Origin: Cerrena zonata
Lineage: Eukaryota > Basidiomycota > Agaricomycetes > Polyporales > Cerrenaceae
Assembly: GCA_038087015.1 (NCBI GenBank)
Contig: JASBNA010000065.1
Location: 124,001 to 188,000, forward strand
Length of the DNA stretch: 64,000 nt
Direction: 5' to 3'
In this document: in pieces, positions 61,816-64,000 of the stretch
Layout: every line of letters begins with the position of its first letter
Numbering within the stretch: the stretch's first letter is position 1
Notes under the pieces: model-generated
Databases searched by the model: none
What the model was told of the DNA's origin: nothing
Seen by the model: only the letters and a program-made list of their open reading frames with translations
Translations under genes and position numbers: made by a program

Positions 61816-62821
61816 GTACAGAAAATTGAATTAAATTAAATCAAATTAACCACTAAACCCACCTCTGCTGGCCGCAGATCCACGGCTTCATATAATTTCG
61901 CAACCACATTACATGAGGACCTGACTCCCAAAGATCTATACAACAGTCCTTATAGGACGATGATATATCAAAGGATAAAGAAAACATACCATTTCGGTCA
62001 GGCACTTCCAAATCAAGGTCAACATCTCCTATATAATATACAAGAGTGAGTAAGCTTATCGAGGTCATGAACAATCATTTTGACATACATACCAACGATA
62101 GTACAATAAGAGACGATACCGACTGGGAGTCGAGCTGGAGGAGCGTCACACGTGGCACGAGAATGACACGTTGTGCTTGGGCGCGGCGATCGAATCCATC
62201 ATCTGTAAGTTGAAGTTTGGTTGAAGTTGTGACTGAGTCAGACGTGAAAACGACAAGCACACGAAATCAAGAGACGTACATTTTCATTCCTCATTACTTT
62301 GTAATCATTTACGCTGTACTCGCGGGTTAGGAACTTAAAGCATCAACCATCGCCGGTTATGACCTACCGCCGTAAGTCCCAAGTCCTTATCACAACGACT
62401 TTGATGAGTAGACAATGAGGTCGGCAATGGGGGTCAACAAAAGGCGAGAAAATTCCTGCGAGGACGAGAGTCAAAAAACGGCATGGATTGACATTCCATC
62501 ATACACCTACAGCATACAGCCTGAGGTATCATAATCGAGGTTTCATGCCAGAGGCTATTGGGCGAGAAAGTGTCCGTTGTGACGGACACTTTCGAGTGTG
62601 CGTGTCGGGCTATAACATGTAGAATTCAGTTTTTGCAGCAGGACTTGTCTTGCGTCCTGTTCTATCTAGGAGCTTACGTGGTGCGGCTGAATGCAAGACG
62701 TGGCGAGGAGAACGCGGAGAGGAGTTGGCTCTCGGATGTGATGTACTATTAAGGCATGCGTGACAAGTGTGACGTTTCTTAATATTTTCTTTCTACTACT
62801 ATCACACCACCGGAGTTTGAC
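61816..62821. repeat. Left arm of a large palindrome
   Basis: Every position pairs with its complement at (125816 minus position) in the right arm. The reading frames at 61853-62074, 62075-62260 and 62558-62752 are identical to those at 63742-63963, 63556-63741 and 63064-63258 on the other strand. It contains R1 at 62410-62745 with the hairpin at 62566-62593. It also carries a small spliced frame on the minus strand (LTDDGFDRRAQAQRVILVPR ... DVDLDLEVPDRN ... DLWESGPHVMWLRNYMKPWI), an unrecognised protein fragment. Confidence 0.95.
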
Positions 62822-62994
62822 CAAATTGTCAAACTCTATGCGTTCTACAGTTTCCGCAAATAATTTAAATCAGCGGTGCAAGTATATGGCAGAGATATAC
62901 TACTACATAAACTGTACAGATTTATAGCAGGTTCGGTGTAAAATTGAGTGTGCCAGAGGGGAAAGGGTAGGATTTTGACACTAGAGTTTGAAGC
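62822..62994. other. Palindrome spacer, 173 bp
   Basis: Unique sequence between the two arms. Nothing recognised. An imperfect repeat of the arm motif (AGAGTTTGA) lies at its right edge. Confidence 0.85.
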
Positions 62995-64000
62995 GTCAAA
63001 CTCCGGTGGTGTGATAGTAGTAGAAAGAAAATATTAAGAAACGTCACACTTGTCACGCATGCCTTAATAGTACATCACATCCGAGAGCCAACTCCTCTCC
63101 GCGTTCTCCTCGCCACGTCTTGCATTCAGCCGCACCACGTAAGCTCCTAGATAGAACAGGACGCAAGACAAGTCCTGCTGCAAAAACTGAATTCTACATG
63201 TTATAGCCCGACACGCACACTCGAAAGTGTCCGTCACAACGGACACTTTCTCGCCCAATAGCCTCTGGCATGAAACCTCGATTATGATACCTCAGGCTGT
63301 ATGCTGTAGGTGTATGATGGAATGTCAATCCATGCCGTTTTTTGACTCTCGTCCTCGCAGGAATTTTCTCGCCTTTTGTTGACCCCCATTGCCGACCTCA
63401 TTGTCTACTCATCAAAGTCGTTGTGATAAGGACTTGGGACTTACGGCGGTAGGTCATAACCGGCGATGGTTGATGCTTTAAGTTCCTAACCCGCGAGTAC
63501 AGCGTAAATGATTACAAAGTAATGAGGAATGAAAATGTACGTCTCTTGATTTCGTGTGCTTGTCGTTTTCACGTCTGACTCAGTCACAACTTCAACCAAA
63601 CTTCAACTTACAGATGATGGATTCGATCGCCGCGCCCAAGCACAACGTGTCATTCTCGTGCCACGTGTGACGCTCCTCCAGCTCGACTCCCAGTCGGTAT
63701 CGTCTCTTATTGTACTATCGTTGGTATGTATGTCAAAATGATTGTTCATGACCTCGATAAGCTTACTCACTCTTGTATATTATATAGGAGATGTTGACCT
63801 TGATTTGGAAGTGCCTGACCGAAATGGTATGTTTTCTTTATCCTTTGATATATCATCGTCCTATAAGGACTGTTGTATAGATCTTTGGGAGTCAGGTCCT
63901 CATGTAATGTGGTTGCGAAATTATATGAAGCCGTGGATCTGCGGCCAGCAGAGGTGGGTTTAGTGGTTAATTTGATTTAATTTAATTCAATTTTCTGTAC
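62995..64000. repeat. Right arm of a large palindrome (runs off the window)
   Basis: Inverted copy of 61816-62821. The match continues to the last base, so the arm is longer than 1,006 bp. It holds R1 at 63071-63406 and the mirrored small spliced frame at 63556-63963. Confidence 0.95.

Noticed and set aside
62558..62752. A 64-codon frame present identically in both palindrome arms and in part at 37157 and 55800
   Set aside because: It runs over the R1 hairpin repeat, is truncated differently in each copy, and has no conserved start; treated as repeat DNA.
1..64000. TET/JBP-type oxygenase gene, sometimes linked to KDZ elements in fungi
   Set aside because: Searched by eye for the HxD and C-terminal His/Arg pattern around the KDZ locus; none found.
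1..64000. tRNA or rRNA genes, telomere repeats, CRISPR arrays
   Set aside because: No GGTTCGAxTCC-type T-arm in a cloverleaf context, no TTAGGG arrays and no spaced identical repeats were seen. An automated tRNA scan could still find one.

Overview
The window looks like nuclear DNA from a filamentous basidiomycete, most likely a mushroom-forming Agaricomycete. Coding runs are broken by many short introns (about 45-65 bp, GT...AG), and the recognisable families (Plavaka/CACTA, KDZ and hAT transposases, OrsD/RecQ helicases, DUF6589 and DUF6698 proteins) are typical of such genomes. All assignments rest on reading motifs by eye. No similarity search was possible and the genus is not resolved.

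Layout. 0-2.2 kb: minisatellite, a MITE, no gene. 2.2-8.1 kb: a decayed RecQ-type helicase (minus) head-to-head with a decayed DUF6589 gene (plus). 8.1-9.6 kb: foldback repeat relics. 10.0-12.3 kb: a decayed DUF6698-like gene split by a solo LTR. 12.8-18.2 kb: repeats and non-autonomous elements. 18.4-25.2 kb: a KDZ transposase pseudogene (plus) with a divergent accessory gene (minus) that carries another solo LTR. 26.0-26.7 kb: one hypothetical ORF. 30.0-35.5 kb: an intact 1,731-codon gene joining OrsD-like zinc fingers, a tyrosine-recombinase-like domain and a RecQ-like helicase. 36-39.3 kb: repeats, an astacin-like peptidase fragment and a TA-flanked MITE. 41.1-43.6 kb: a truncated CACTA-like transposase with a divergent accessory gene. 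43.9-50.1 kb: a nearly complete Plavaka element with a divergent AT-hook accessory gene. 50.7-53.9 kb: a Harbinger-type MITE and a muskelin gene broken by a MITE. 54.6-56.0 kb: an inverted copy of the KDZ accessory 3' part and end repeat. 56.7-61.6 kb: a hAT element interrupted by a mariner-type MITE. 61.8-64.0 kb: a palindrome with arms of at least 1,006 bp.

Taken together this is a mobile-element island. Three DNA-transposon loci share one plan: a transposase on the plus strand and an accessory DNA-binding-type gene diverging on the minus strand. Most genes are dead (in-frame stops, frameshifts, insertions at target-site duplications). The 30-35.5 kb OrsD-recombinase-helicase gene has no visible lesion and is the strongest candidate for an active, poorly described system.
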